Shown: positions 8,177 to 16,560 of the stretch, in pieces
Layout: every line of letters starts with the position of its first letter
Numbering within the stretch: the stretch's first letter is position 1
Source of the DNA: Streptomyces sp. CB01201
GTDB taxonomy: Bacteria > Actinomycetota > Actinomycetes > Streptomycetales > Streptomycetaceae
DNA: 64,000 bases
NCBI RefSeq assembly: GCF_002803085.1
Contig: NZ_NNBJ01000009.1
Location: 281,607-345,606, forward strand
Direction of reading: 5' to 3'
Program-made: the position numbers and the translations under genes
The notes under the pieces: generated by a model
Told to the model about the DNA's origin: nothing
Databases searched by the model: none
The model's input: only the letters and a program-made list of their open reading frames with translations

Positions 8177-8883
8177 CCTCGCAGACACTGGTGATCCTCG
8201 CCGTCACGGTGGGCATCGCCGCGTTCGTCCAGGGCGGCAGCGGGCTCGGCTTCGCGCTGGTCGTCGCCCCGGTGGCCGGAATCCTCGACCCCTCCTTGCT
8301 TCCCGTCTTCGTCCTCGCGTCGATGATCCCGCTGAACCTGTACGTCGCCTGGCGTGAACGCGGATCACTCGATCTGCGCGGGGCCCGCTGGATCGCGGCG
8401 GCCCGGCTGGCCGCGACCCCGGGCGGCCTTGCGCTGCTCTGGCTCATCCCGGACCGCAGCATCGGGCTCTTCGTCGGTGTCTCCACCGTGCTCGCGGCGC
8501 TCGTCAGCCTCGCCGCGCCGGCCTTCGCGCCCGGCCGCGCGGCCTACGTCGGAGCGGGCGTGGTGACCGGTCTGACGGAGACCGCGACCGGGGTCGGCGG
8601 CCCCCCGCTCGCGCTGGTCTACCAGCACCGGCCTCCCGCCGAGCTCCGCTCCACCGTCGCCACCTGCTTCCTGGTGGGCGAAGTGGCCTCCCTGGTCCTG
8701 CTGTTCGCCACGGGCCGGGGGCACGTCGCCGATCTGGGCTGGGCGGCCGCACTGCTGCCCGCGATCGCCGTGGGGGCGTGGCTGAGCAGGCTGGTGCATC
8801 AGCGGATCGACGCCCGCAGGATGCGCCTGTTCGTCCTCGTCTTCGCCCTGGTGTCCGGCGCCGTGCTCATCGCGGGCCCCTGA
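8173..8883 (+). CDS. TauE/SafE-family membrane transporter
   Basis: This 236-residue integral membrane protein has about 7-8 hydrophobic segments and the family signature in two places: AFVQGGSGLGFAL near the N-terminus and ETATGVGGPPLALVYQ in the middle. TauE/SafE proteins are proposed exporters or permeases for sulfite, sulfonates and other organic anions. GTG at 8173 overlaps the amidohydrolase stop (GTGA), so it belongs to the permease operon. Its role with a purine-type deaminase is unknown; export of a product acid is one possibility. Its 3' end overlaps the convergent LacI gene by 17 bp. Confidence 0.87.
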   Translation: MTSQTLVILAVTVGIAAFVQGGSGLGFALVVAPVAGILDPSLLPVFVLASMIPLNLYVAWRERGSLDLRGARWIAAARLAATPGGLALLWLIPDRSIGLFVGVSTVLAALVSLAAPAFAPGRAAYVGAGVVTGLTETATGVGGPPLALVYQHRPPAELRSTVATCFLVGEVASLVLLFATGRGHVADLGWAAALLPAIAVGAWLSRLVHQRIDARRMRLFVLVFALVSGAVLIAGP

Positions 8884-9964
8884 GGGAGGATGCGCGCGCG
8901 ACCAGGGTGGGCGCGGGGGCGGCGGGCGGTTCCGGGGCGTCATTCGGCTCCGGGGCCGCTGTCGGCACCGGGGCTACCGTCGGTGCCGGGGCGGCCGCAG
9001 CTCCCCGCAGGCCGGCGAGCAGCAGCTCCACCGCGTCGGACGCCGCCCGGTCCAGGTGCAGGTCGACGGCGGTGAGAGGCGGTTGACAGGTGCGGGCCCG
9101 CAGCCCGTCGTAGCGGGTGGCGACCATGACGTCCTCCGGGATGGAGCGCCCGCTGTCCTGGACGGCCCGCGCCGCCCCCGCCGCGAAGGCGTCCACCAGC
9201 GCGCAGATCGCATCGATCTCGGGGTGCTCGGCGAGCAGGGCCGTACAGCGCTCGTACGCGCCCTGCTCGCCCCCCGTCTCGGGCCACGCCTCAACTACGG
9301 GAGCCCAGCGGTGTTCCGCGGCCATCCGCTCGTACGCGGCACGGGCGTCCACCGACGAGTGGCGTGCCCCCGACCCCACGATCAGCGCCGGATGCCTGGC
9401 CCCCTGCTCCCGCAGATGTGTGAGCAGCACGGTCGCCACCCGGTCCCCCCACAGATCCACATACGGCGCCTCGTCGTCCGCGGCCACGGGGCGGCCGAGC
9501 GCCACGTACGGCAGCCCGCGCCCGCGCAGTTGCGAGACCGCCACGTCGTCGGCATCCGGCTCGACCACGATGGCCCCGTCGATGTCCAGGGAGTAGAGGG
9601 CGGACACCGACTGCACGGGTGGCACGAGCACCAGCGCGTACCCGTGGACGAGCGCGCTCTCCGCGGCGGCGGCGGCCACCTCCATGTAGAACCCGAGCCG
9701 CGACGGACCGCCGGCCACCGCGAACGGCATGGAGGACACCAGCGCGATGGCCTTCGCCTGTCCGGTACGCAACCGCTGCGCACGCAGGTTGGGCCGGTAC
9801 CCGAGCTCCAGGGCGATCTTCTTGATCCGCTCCCGGGTCCGGGGATCCACCTTGCCCAGACCGTTGAGCGCGTGCGAGACCGTCGTACGCGACACCCCGG
9901 CGACGCGCGCGACGTCGGCGATCGTCGGTGGCTTGGAACCGGAAGCGGAACCGGAAGCGGGCAT
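8867..9964 (-). CDS. LacI-family transcriptional regulator
   Basis: The protein has 365 residues. The N-terminal LacI HTH is TIADVARVAGVSRTTVSHAL with the hinge LGYRPNLRAQRLRTG, followed by a periplasmic-binding-protein-like sensor domain (GAIVVEPDADDVAVSQL, ICALVDAFAAGAARA). ATG at 9964 is preferred, with AGGAG 11 bp upstream; the frame stays open further upstream. The C-terminus ends in an unusual ~40-residue Ala/Pro tail (PAPTVAPVPTAAPEP) beyond the normal domain end. It is convergent with the permease-amidohydrolase-TauE operon and is the best candidate to bind the palindrome at 5135-5154. The ligand is unknown, perhaps a purine as in PurR. Confidence 0.92.
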   Translation of the reverse strand: MPASGSASGSKPPTIADVARVAGVSRTTVSHALNGLGKVDPRTRERIKKIALELGYRPNLRAQRLRTGQAKAIALVSSMPFAVAGGPSRLGFYMEVAAAAAESALVHGYALVLVPPVQSVSALYSLDIDGAIVVEPDADDVAVSQLRGRGLPYVALGRPVAADDEAPYVDLWGDRVATVLLTHLREQGARHPALIVGSGARHSSVDARAAYERMAAEHRWAPVVEAWPETGGEQGAYERCTALLAEHPEIDAICALVDAFAAGAARAVQDSGRSIPEDVMVATRYDGLRARTCQPPLTAVDLHLDRAASDAVELLLAGLRGAAAAPAPTVAPVPTAAPEPNDAPEPPAAPAPTLVARASSLRGPR

Positions 9965-10204
9965 CTGCGCAAGCACTCCTCTGGTCGAACGGGCGACGGC
10001 AGTGCCCATCTTCGCCGACACCGGTTCAGTTCCTCTGCCCCGGTACGTCCCGCCCGCCGGGGGTGCTGGACGGGCGGCCACGCCATGACGCTTCATCCGC
10101 TCAAGCCGGGAGTCCCCCGCATGCGCGGCCGACCCCTGCGGGCCCCGTCCGCAGACGCCCTGGCGGCGGCGGGGCGGATGTGCGGCGGGGCGTCGGACAC
10201 GACG

Positions 10205-10894
10205 TCAGATCGCCCGGAGGCGTTCGAGGGTCTGCTTCAGCTCTTCGCGCAAGGTACGCCCGGCGGTCTCGGCGTCCGCCCGGGCGATGGCCGCCACGAG
10301 GAGGGCGTGCGCGTCGTCGCCGTGGTTCGGGTCCTCGGACCGCAGGTCGAGCAACTCCACCAGGTCGATGAGCCCTTGACGCAGTACGGGTACGAACTCG
10401 GCGAACAGGCCGGTCAGTACGGGGTTGTGTGCGGCGGCGACCACGGCCGCGTGCAGGGCGATGTCGGCGTCGACGAACTCCGCGTTGCCCGCCTGTGCGG
10501 CGCCGCGACGGCCGGCCAACGCCTCGTCGAGGGCTACGAGGTCGTCGTCGGTGCGGCGCTGCGCGGCCATCCGCGCGGCCTCGACCTCGATGAGCACGCG
10601 GACTTCGTACACGTCGGTGACGGCCGCTCGCCGCAGCCGGGTGGGCCAGTCCTCCTGCGGCTCGGTGGCGATGACGAAGACCCCGGCACCCTGGCGCGCC
10701 TGCACGAGGCCCGCGCCGGCCAGTGTGCGCAGGGCCTCGCGTACGGTCGAGCGCCCTACGCCGAGGATCTGGGCGAGTGAGTTCTCACCGGGGAGCTTCG
10801 TTCCAACGGTCCACTCTCCGTTGGTGATCTGCTCGCGCAACCGCTCAGTGGCCTGCTCGACCAAGGGAGTTGGCCGCAGTGCGCCCAGTGGCAT
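10205..10894 (-). CDS. GntR-family regulator, FadR/FCD subfamily
   Basis: The protein has 229 residues. Residues 1-75 form the winged HTH (LPGENSLAQILGVGRSTVREAL) and residues 95-225 the all-helical FCD effector domain, with likely metal/ligand residues in DADIALHAAVV and GDDAHALLVAAI. FCD regulators commonly respond to carboxylic acids. The upstream region contains CTCAG-5-CTGAG at 10919-10933, which could be its own operator. It lies between the LacI gene and an orphan ABC ATPase, so its targets are not obvious from context; the nearby purine genes are possible. Confidence 0.92.
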   Translation of the reverse strand: MPLGALRPTPLVEQATERLREQITNGEWTVGTKLPGENSLAQILGVGRSTVREALRTLAGAGLVQARQGAGVFVIATEPQEDWPTRLRRAAVTDVYEVRVLIEVEAARMAAQRRTDDDLVALDEALAGRRGAAQAGNAEFVDADIALHAAVVAAAHNPVLTGLFAEFVPVLRQGLIDLVELLDLRSEDPNHGDDAHALLVAAIARADAETAGRTLREELKQTLERLRAI

Positions 10895-10918
10895 CCGCGT
10901 TCACCTTCACTTTCACTA

Positions 10919-10933
10919 CTCAGGTTGTCTGAG
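10919..10933. promoter_or_regulatory. Inverted repeat upstream of the GntR gene
   Basis: CTCAG-GTTGT-CTGAG lies 25-39 bp upstream of the GntR start. It is a plausible autoregulatory operator, but it is short. Confidence 0.35.
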
Positions 10934-11082
10934 GTGTTGGCTTGTGGTTACTGTACCGGGCATGTCGCAGCGCGGGCTTCCCATCCTCGGTCGCCGCTGC
11001 GGGGCCTGACCCGACCGGCACCCCGCAGCGGGTATCGGGACGTGCCGGTCACCGGATGGCTGACCGAGAGAAGTGCTGCCTC

Positions 11083-11166
11083 ATGACCTCCCTGGGGACC
11101 CAGGCTTTCGCCACGTTGCGCACCCCGTCCGCGACCGACCACCGCATCGGCCGGGCCGCACTGTGA
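11083..11166 (+). CDS. Possible 27-codon ORF coupled to the ABC ATPase
   Basis: ATG at 11083 is preceded by GAGAGAAG about 8-10 bp upstream and reads MTSLGTQAFATLRTPSATDH and onward to a TGA at 11164-11166. That stop overlaps the GTG start of the ABC gene (GTGA). The overlap suggests translational coupling, but the peptide has no recognisable motif and the frame is also open further upstream. It may be a leader or chance. Confidence 0.3.
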   Translation: MTSLGTQAFATLRTPSATDHRIGRAAL

Positions 11167-11978
11167 TCGACTCCCCCGCCTCCACCGCCCCCGTCCTGCG
11201 CGTGGACGCCGTCGATCTGGTCCGCGACGGCAATCACATCCTCCACGACGTGTCCCTGACCGTACGGCCCGGCGAACACTGGGCACTGCTCGGGCCCAAC
11301 GGCGCCGGCAAGAGCACTCTGCTCGGCCTCCTGGGCGCGCTCACCCACCCGACCCGAGGCACCGTGGAAGTCCTGGGCCACCAGTTGGGCCGGGTCGACC
11401 TGCGCCAACTGCGCTCGTACGTCGGCCATGTGGACCCGCGCCACGGACTGCGCACACCTCTGAAGGTCCGGGACGTCGTACTGACCGGGCTGACCAACAC
11501 CATCGAGCTCGTACCCCGGCGGCACCCGACGCCCGAGCAGGTCGCCCTGGCAGACCGCCTCATCGACCTGCTCGGCCTGGCCGAGCGGCGCGCGGCGCGC
11601 TGGCCCACCCTGTCCCAGGGCGAGCGGGGCCGAGCCCTGATCGCCCGCGCGCTCATGCCAAGTCCACGGCTCCTGTTGCTGGATGAGCCCGCGACCGGTC
11701 TGGACGTCGCGGGACGGGAACAGCTCATCGAGCGGGTCGACACACTCCAGCAGACCCATCCCGAGCTGTCGTCCGTGCTGGTCACCCACCACCTGGAGGA
11801 ACTTCCTCCCGGTACGACGCACGCCATGCTGCTGCGGGACGGACGCTGCCTGGCCTCCGGTCCGGTGGCAGACGTCCTGACCAGCGATCAGGTCAGCAAG
11901 TGCTTCGACCACCGGATGCGGCTCACCCGCTCTGACGGCCGGTGGAGTGTCCGGGCCCACCGCCCGCCCGTGCCGTAG
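11163..11978 (+). CDS. Orphan ABC transporter ATP-binding protein
   Basis: This 271-residue single nucleotide-binding domain has Walker A GPNGAGKST, Q-loop region RSYVGHVDP, signature LSQGERGRALIARAL, Walker B LLLLDEPATGLD and the switch histidine (VTHHLEEL). No permease or binding protein is adjacent. It resembles stand-alone ATPases such as the YlmA/ModF type, whose partners are unknown. GTG at 11163 is chosen because it gives the conserved strand VLRVDAVDLVRDG near the N-terminus and overlaps the stop of a short upstream ORF. Confidence 0.85.
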   Translation: MIDSPASTAPVLRVDAVDLVRDGNHILHDVSLTVRPGEHWALLGPNGAGKSTLLGLLGALTHPTRGTVEVLGHQLGRVDLRQLRSYVGHVDPRHGLRTPLKVRDVVLTGLTNTIELVPRRHPTPEQVALADRLIDLLGLAERRAARWPTLSQGERGRALIARALMPSPRLLLLDEPATGLDVAGREQLIERVDTLQQTHPELSSVLVTHHLEELPPGTTHAMLLRDGRCLASGPVADVLTSDQVSKCFDHRMRLTRSDGRWSVRAHRPPVP

Positions 11979-12140
11979 CCCCGGCTGCGGGCGCGTTGCC
12001 GGTGCGGCGCCGCCCGGGACTGTCAGGGGCCCAGAGGTGAACACCCCCGCATCGTCGACCGCTTGGGGTCTCTCACGGAATTGATCCGTCCGAGATCCGG
12101 CCGGGCTATCGTGCGGCTGGAAACGTCCCGGGAGGTCTCC

Positions 12141-13316
12141 ATGAACGCATCCGTACTCGCGCATCTGGCCGAGCGGTTCAGGGCGCCGCACCCGGAGACG
12201 TTGGTCACCGAAGCCCTGTGCTTTGTTCTGACCCGGCACCCCGCCGCGCGAGCGGCGGCGATCGCCCTCCTCGCGACGGATGCGGTGCCCGATGACGCAC
12301 GGGACTGGATCAGGTTCACCAGCGAGGTGTCCGACGGGGAGACCAGTGGTCGTGTGGACATCGCCGGGCAGGCCGACCGCAAGACGTGGCTGTCGATCGA
12401 GGGGAAGTTCGGTGCGCCTCTGACACCCCGTCAACCGGTCGCATACATCAGGGCATTGGAGAAGGGGGGCTCGATCCTGTTCGTGTGTCCCGCCCCGCGC
12501 ATTCCCCGCCTCCGTGACGAACTGGCCGCCAGAACGGCGGCGGCCGGACAGTCCTCCCCGGGCGAAGCGTGGCGGCCGGACCCGGCCGGGGTCGAGTGGC
12601 TCGCGCTCGCCGAGGACCGCCGGATGGGCGTCACGTCCTGGCCGAGCCTGCTCGCCCGACTCGGCGACGCCGTCCCCGAGACCGACCGGCCGATGTCGTC
12701 GGACCTGCACCAACTGGAGGGAATCGTGGCGAAGTTCGAGGACGAGCTGCCGGGCTGGACACCGGAGGAGCTGACCTCGGGCGGCCTGGGAGCCACGTTC
12801 GGCAAGGCACTGCACACCACACGGGTACTGTGCCGGATCGTCGCCGAGGAACTGGGCACCGCGCACGCCCCGCAATGGCACGCGCCCAGCAGGACCGCGG
12901 TGCTGCCGTCCTCGGAGCTCTGGGACTGGTACGGCCAGGGGTTCGGCACCGCGTGGTCGGGACTCGCCGTCTGTTTGGAGCCCACCACCTACTGGGGCCT
13001 TGAGGGCTGCCGGTCACCTCTGCGTCTGGGCTTCAACGTCGCTGCGGCACGGCTCCCGCTGGACCTCCTGTACCAGGTCCACCTGAAGATGCATGCCCTG
13101 TCCGACCGCTTCTTCTCCGACCTGTCCGGTCCGTGGACCACCGCGACCGCCCCCGCACCCCGGAGCGACGGGTGGTGGCTCCTCCCCTTCCCGCTTCGCC
13201 CCGGGCTCGCCGGCGGGGAAGCGGCCGCCGAGATGAGAGCCACCGCGCGGACCCTCGTCGCGCCACTTCTCCATGCGCTGCACGTGCCACCGCAGGCGGG
13301 GGCGGCGGGGATGTGA
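12141..13316 (+). CDS. Conserved hypothetical protein, PD-(D/E)XK nuclease-like
   Basis: The protein has 391 residues. An N-terminal helix (PHPETLVTEALCFVLTRHPA) precedes GRVDIAG, then about 13 residues later IEGKFGAPLT and QPVAYI. The spacing D73, E87-x-K89, with Q98 behind, fits the PD-(D/E)XK nuclease core, and E24 could be the helix-1 glutamate. Similar stand-alone proteins occur scattered in bacterial accessory regions, some near defence genes. The C-terminal ~250 residues are not recognised. ATG at 12141 has GGAGGT 4 bp upstream. It lies between the ABC ATPase and the convergent xdhC and has no restriction or methylase partner. Nuclease activity is inferred from motif only. Confidence 0.75.
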   Translation: MNASVLAHLAERFRAPHPETLVTEALCFVLTRHPAARAAAIALLATDAVPDDARDWIRFTSEVSDGETSGRVDIAGQADRKTWLSIEGKFGAPLTPRQPVAYIRALEKGGSILFVCPAPRIPRLRDELAARTAAAGQSSPGEAWRPDPAGVEWLALAEDRRMGVTSWPSLLARLGDAVPETDRPMSSDLHQLEGIVAKFEDELPGWTPEELTSGGLGATFGKALHTTRVLCRIVAEELGTAHAPQWHAPSRTAVLPSSELWDWYGQGFGTAWSGLAVCLEPTTYWGLEGCRSPLRLGFNVAAARLPLDLLYQVHLKMHALSDRFFSDLSGPWTTATAPAPRSDGWWLLPFPLRPGLAGGEAAAEMRATARTLVAPLLHALHVPPQAGAAGM

Positions 13317-13337
13317 ACCCGGCCGACCGGGACGGAA

Positions 13338-14147
13338 TCAGCTGCCCTCCGCCTCGAAGGAGCGGAGCAGGTCGGCGGCGGCGCTCAGGGCGATGACCGC
13401 CGGTTCCTTGCCCGTGATGCAGCTCAGCCCGATCGGTGTCTTGATCCGGTCGATGGTGGCCTCGTCGTGACCGCCCTCCGCGGCGAGACGGCTGCGGAAC
13501 CGCACCCACTTGGCCGCCGATCCGATCAACCCGATGGAGCCGAGGTGGGAGGTGCGCAGCGCGGCGTCGCACAGTGCGGCGTCCTCGGCGTGGTCGTGCG
13601 TCATGATCAGGACGTGGGTGCCCCGCGGCAGTTCCTCCAGCACCTCCTCCGGCAGCAGCGGCGTGTGATGCACATGCACCTGCGCCACGGCGTCCGCCAG
13701 CACGCCGAGCCGCTTGTCGCTGAGGGTGTCGGCCCGGCTGTCGACCAGGTGCAGGTCGAGGTCCTGCCGGGCCAGAATGCGCGCCAGTTCGAAACCGACG
13801 TGGCCCACGCCGAAGATCGCCACCGCGTTCACCACCGGGAGCGGTTCGAGCAGCACCGAGACCGTACCGCCGCAGCACTGCACGCCGTGCTGGTTGGTCA
13901 CCTTGTCGTTCAGGGCGAAGTCGAGCAGCTCCGGCTCCGGCTTGCCGGCCTCGATCATCTCCCGTGCCCGGTCGATCGCGACGGCCTCGACGTTGCCTCC
14001 GCCGATCGAGCCCCATGTCCGCTCGCGCCCTACGACGAGTTTCGCGCCGGCGTCCCGCGGGGCGTGGCCGCGCACGGTCGCGACGGTCACCAGCACGCCG
14101 GACTCCCGGCGTGTCCGCAACCCCGCGACCGCGGCGATCCACGTCAT
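13338..14147 (-). CDS. xdhC: XdhC, xanthine dehydrogenase maturation factor
   Basis: The 269-residue protein has the XdhC/CoxI N-terminal domain (RGHAPRDAGAKLVV, GSIGGGNVEA, HGVQCCGGTVSVLLEP) and the XdhC Rossmann domain (VAIFGVGHVGFELARIL, LIGSAAKWVRFR, TPIGLSCITGKEPAVIAL). XdhC binds molybdenum cofactor, promotes its sulfuration and inserts it into xanthine dehydrogenase. ATG at 14147 follows the xdhB stop by one base. It is the third gene of xdhA-xdhB-xdhC and is convergent with the PD-(D/E)XK-like gene. Confidence 0.93.
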   Translation of the reverse strand: MTWIAAVAGLRTRRESGVLVTVATVRGHAPRDAGAKLVVGRERTWGSIGGGNVEAVAIDRAREMIEAGKPEPELLDFALNDKVTNQHGVQCCGGTVSVLLEPLPVVNAVAIFGVGHVGFELARILARQDLDLHLVDSRADTLSDKRLGVLADAVAQVHVHHTPLLPEEVLEELPRGTHVLIMTHDHAEDAALCDAALRTSHLGSIGLIGSAAKWVRFRSRLAAEGGHDEATIDRIKTPIGLSCITGKEPAVIALSAAADLLRSFEAEGS

Positions 14148-14148
14148 G

Positions 14149-16560
14149 TCAGGCACCGCTGAGCGCTTCCGTGCCGACTCGGGTCGCGCTGGCCACCACC
14201 GACGCGTCGGGTTCGTCGCGGTACGCGTGGGCTCCCCCCTGCCGGGCCGGCTGGATCGCCCAGTACACCGCTTCCGGGGTCGCGGGCGAGGCCAGCTCGA
14301 CGCTGGTGGCACCCGGTCCGAACGCGGCGGCGGCCTGCCGCAGCGCCTCGCGCACCGAGAACGCCAGCATGAGCGGAGGCTCACCCACGGCCTTGGAGCC
14401 GTAGACCGCGCCTTCCTCGGGGGCGTTCTCCAGCAGCGTGACGTTGAACTCCTCGGGCATCTCCGAGAAGCTCGGCAGCTTGTACGTACTGGCCGCCTGG
14501 GTGAGGAGCCGACCGCGCTGCGGCCCGTCGTCGGTGTTCCAGCGCAGATCCTCCAGCGTCAGCCAGCCGGCGCCCTGCACGAAGCCGCCCTCGACCTGGC
14601 CGATGTCGATCATCGGAGACAGGCTGTCGCCGACGTCGTGCACGATGTCCACGCGCCGGATGCGGTACGCGCCGGTGAAGCCGTCGACCTCCACCTCGGT
14701 GGCCGCGGCGCCATGGGCGAAGTACTTGAACGGCGCGCCGCGGAACGCCTTCGCGTCCCAGTGCAGTCCCTCCGTCCGGTAGTAGCCGGCCGCCGACAGC
14801 TGGACGCGCTGGAAGTAGGCGGTGCGCACCACATCGTCCCAGGGCAGTTCCCGCTCGGTGCCCAGGGCGCGGGCGACGCCCTCGGTGATGCGTACGTCGC
14901 GGGCGTTCACGCCCAACTGGGTGGCGGCGACCTGCACCAGGCGGTCACGCAGTTGCTCGCAGGCGTTCTTGACCGCGCCTCCGTTCAGGTCCGCGCCCGA
15001 ACTGGCCGCGGTGGCCGAGGTGTTGGGCACCTTGTCGGTGCGCGTCGGGGCGAGCCGCACCTTGTGCAGCGGGATCCCCAGGGCGGTCGCGGCCACCTGC
15101 ATCATCTTGGTGTGCAGGCCCTGGCCCATCTCGGTGCCGCCGTGGTTGATCAGGACGGACCCGTCCTTGTAGATCAGCACCAGGGCGCCGCCCTGGTTGA
15201 AGGCGGTGAGGTTGAACGAGATGCCGAACTTGATGCCGGTGATCGCCAGCGCTCGCTTGGTGTGCGGATGGGCCGCGTTGAAGGCCGCGATCTCCCGGTC
15301 GCGGTCGACGACCGCGGCATTCCGCTTGACCTGCTCCCAGACCGTGGAGATCCGCTCGGGCTGGGTGACCGGCTGCCCGTACGGCGTGTACTGACCCTTC
15401 TGGTAGAAGTTGCGCTCCCTCAACTCTCTCGCCTCCAGGCCGAGTTGAGGTGCACACCGGCCCAGGATGTCCTCGATGACCAGCATGCCCTGGGGCCCGC
15501 CGAAGCCGCGGAAGGCGGTGTTGGAGACCTTGTTGGTCTTGGCGATACGGCCGGCGATGCGGGCGTTGGGGATCCAGTACGTGTTGTCGATGTGGCACAG
15601 CGCACGGGCGAGAACCGGCTCGGACAGGTCCAGGCTCCACCCGCCGTCGGCGGTGAGCGTGGCGTCCAGGGCCTGGATGCGGCCCTCCGCGTCGAAGCCG
15701 ATCCTCCACGCGGCGTGGAAGCCGTGCCGCTTGCCGGACATCGTCAGGTCCTGCGTGCGGTTGAGCCGCAGCCTGACCGGCCGGCCGGTCAGCCGGGCAC
15801 CGAGTGCGGCGACGGCCGCGAAACCGTGGGGCTGCATCTCCTTGCCGCCGAAGCCACCGCCCATGCGCAGGCACTGCACGGTCACCTCGTGACTGTGCAG
15901 CCCGAGCACGTGCGCGACGATCTCCTGCGTCTCCGAAGGGTGCTGGCTGCTGCTCTGGACGAAGACCTGTCCGGACTCGTCGATATGAGCGAGCGCGCAG
16001 TGCGTCTCCAGATAGAAGTGCTCCTGGTCGGAGAACTGGAACGTGCCGGTGAACACGTGCGCGGAGTCGGCGAAACCGGCCTCGATGTCGCCGGACAGCA
16101 TGACGGGCCGGGCGCCGTGGAAGCTCTCGGCCGTGATCGCGTCCTGAAGTGTGATCAGGGAGGGAAGCTCCGCAAGGTCCACCTCGACCGCCGCCGCCCC
16201 GAGCCGGGCCGCTTCCAGCGTCTCGCCCAGCACCCAGGCGACCGCATGGCCGTGGAACATGACCTCGTCGGGGAACAGCGGCTCGTCGTGCTTCATCCCC
16301 GCGTCGTTGACACCGGGCACATCGGCGCCGGTCAGGACGCGGACCACGCCGGGCACCTCCAGCGCCGCCTCGGTACGGATCGCGGTGATGCGGCCGTGGG
16401 CCTTCATCACCTGGACCGGGTGGGCGTGCAGGACGTCCTTGGTGCGGAACACCAGGTCGTCGGTGTAGAGGGCGGTTCCCGTGACGTGCAGTACGGCGCT
16501 CTCGTGCGGCAGCGGAACGCCGACGACGGACTTCTCGGGACGCTCGGACAGTTGACTCAT
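14149..16560 (-). CDS. xdhB: Xanthine dehydrogenase molybdopterin-binding subunit
   Basis: The protein has 803 residues, typical for the large subunit. It has an N-terminal a/b hammerhead domain (TGTALYTDD, GADVPGVNDAG) and the molybdopterin-binding domain with GGGFGGKE, the catalytic arginine loop NTAFRGFGGPQ, GTEMGQG and the catalytic glutamate loop (SKAVGEPPLML). It oxidises hypoxanthine and xanthine to uric acid, with electrons passing to the Fe-S/FAD subunit. ATG at 16560 overlaps the upstream stop (ATGA). It lies in an operon with xdhA upstream and xdhC downstream. Confidence 0.95.
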   Translation of the reverse strand: MSQLSERPEKSVVGVPLPHESAVLHVTGTALYTDDLVFRTKDVLHAHPVQVMKAHGRITAIRTEAALEVPGVVRVLTGADVPGVNDAGMKHDEPLFPDEVMFHGHAVAWVLGETLEAARLGAAAVEVDLAELPSLITLQDAITAESFHGARPVMLSGDIEAGFADSAHVFTGTFQFSDQEHFYLETHCALAHIDESGQVFVQSSSQHPSETQEIVAHVLGLHSHEVTVQCLRMGGGFGGKEMQPHGFAAVAALGARLTGRPVRLRLNRTQDLTMSGKRHGFHAAWRIGFDAEGRIQALDATLTADGGWSLDLSEPVLARALCHIDNTYWIPNARIAGRIAKTNKVSNTAFRGFGGPQGMLVIEDILGRCAPQLGLEARELRERNFYQKGQYTPYGQPVTQPERISTVWEQVKRNAAVVDRDREIAAFNAAHPHTKRALAITGIKFGISFNLTAFNQGGALVLIYKDGSVLINHGGTEMGQGLHTKMMQVAATALGIPLHKVRLAPTRTDKVPNTSATAASSGADLNGGAVKNACEQLRDRLVQVAATQLGVNARDVRITEGVARALGTERELPWDDVVRTAYFQRVQLSAAGYYRTEGLHWDAKAFRGAPFKYFAHGAAATEVEVDGFTGAYRIRRVDIVHDVGDSLSPMIDIGQVEGGFVQGAGWLTLEDLRWNTDDGPQRGRLLTQAASTYKLPSFSEMPEEFNVTLLENAPEEGAVYGSKAVGEPPLMLAFSVREALRQAAAAFGPGATSVELASPATPEAVYWAIQPARQGGAHAYRDEPDASVVASATRVGTEALSGA

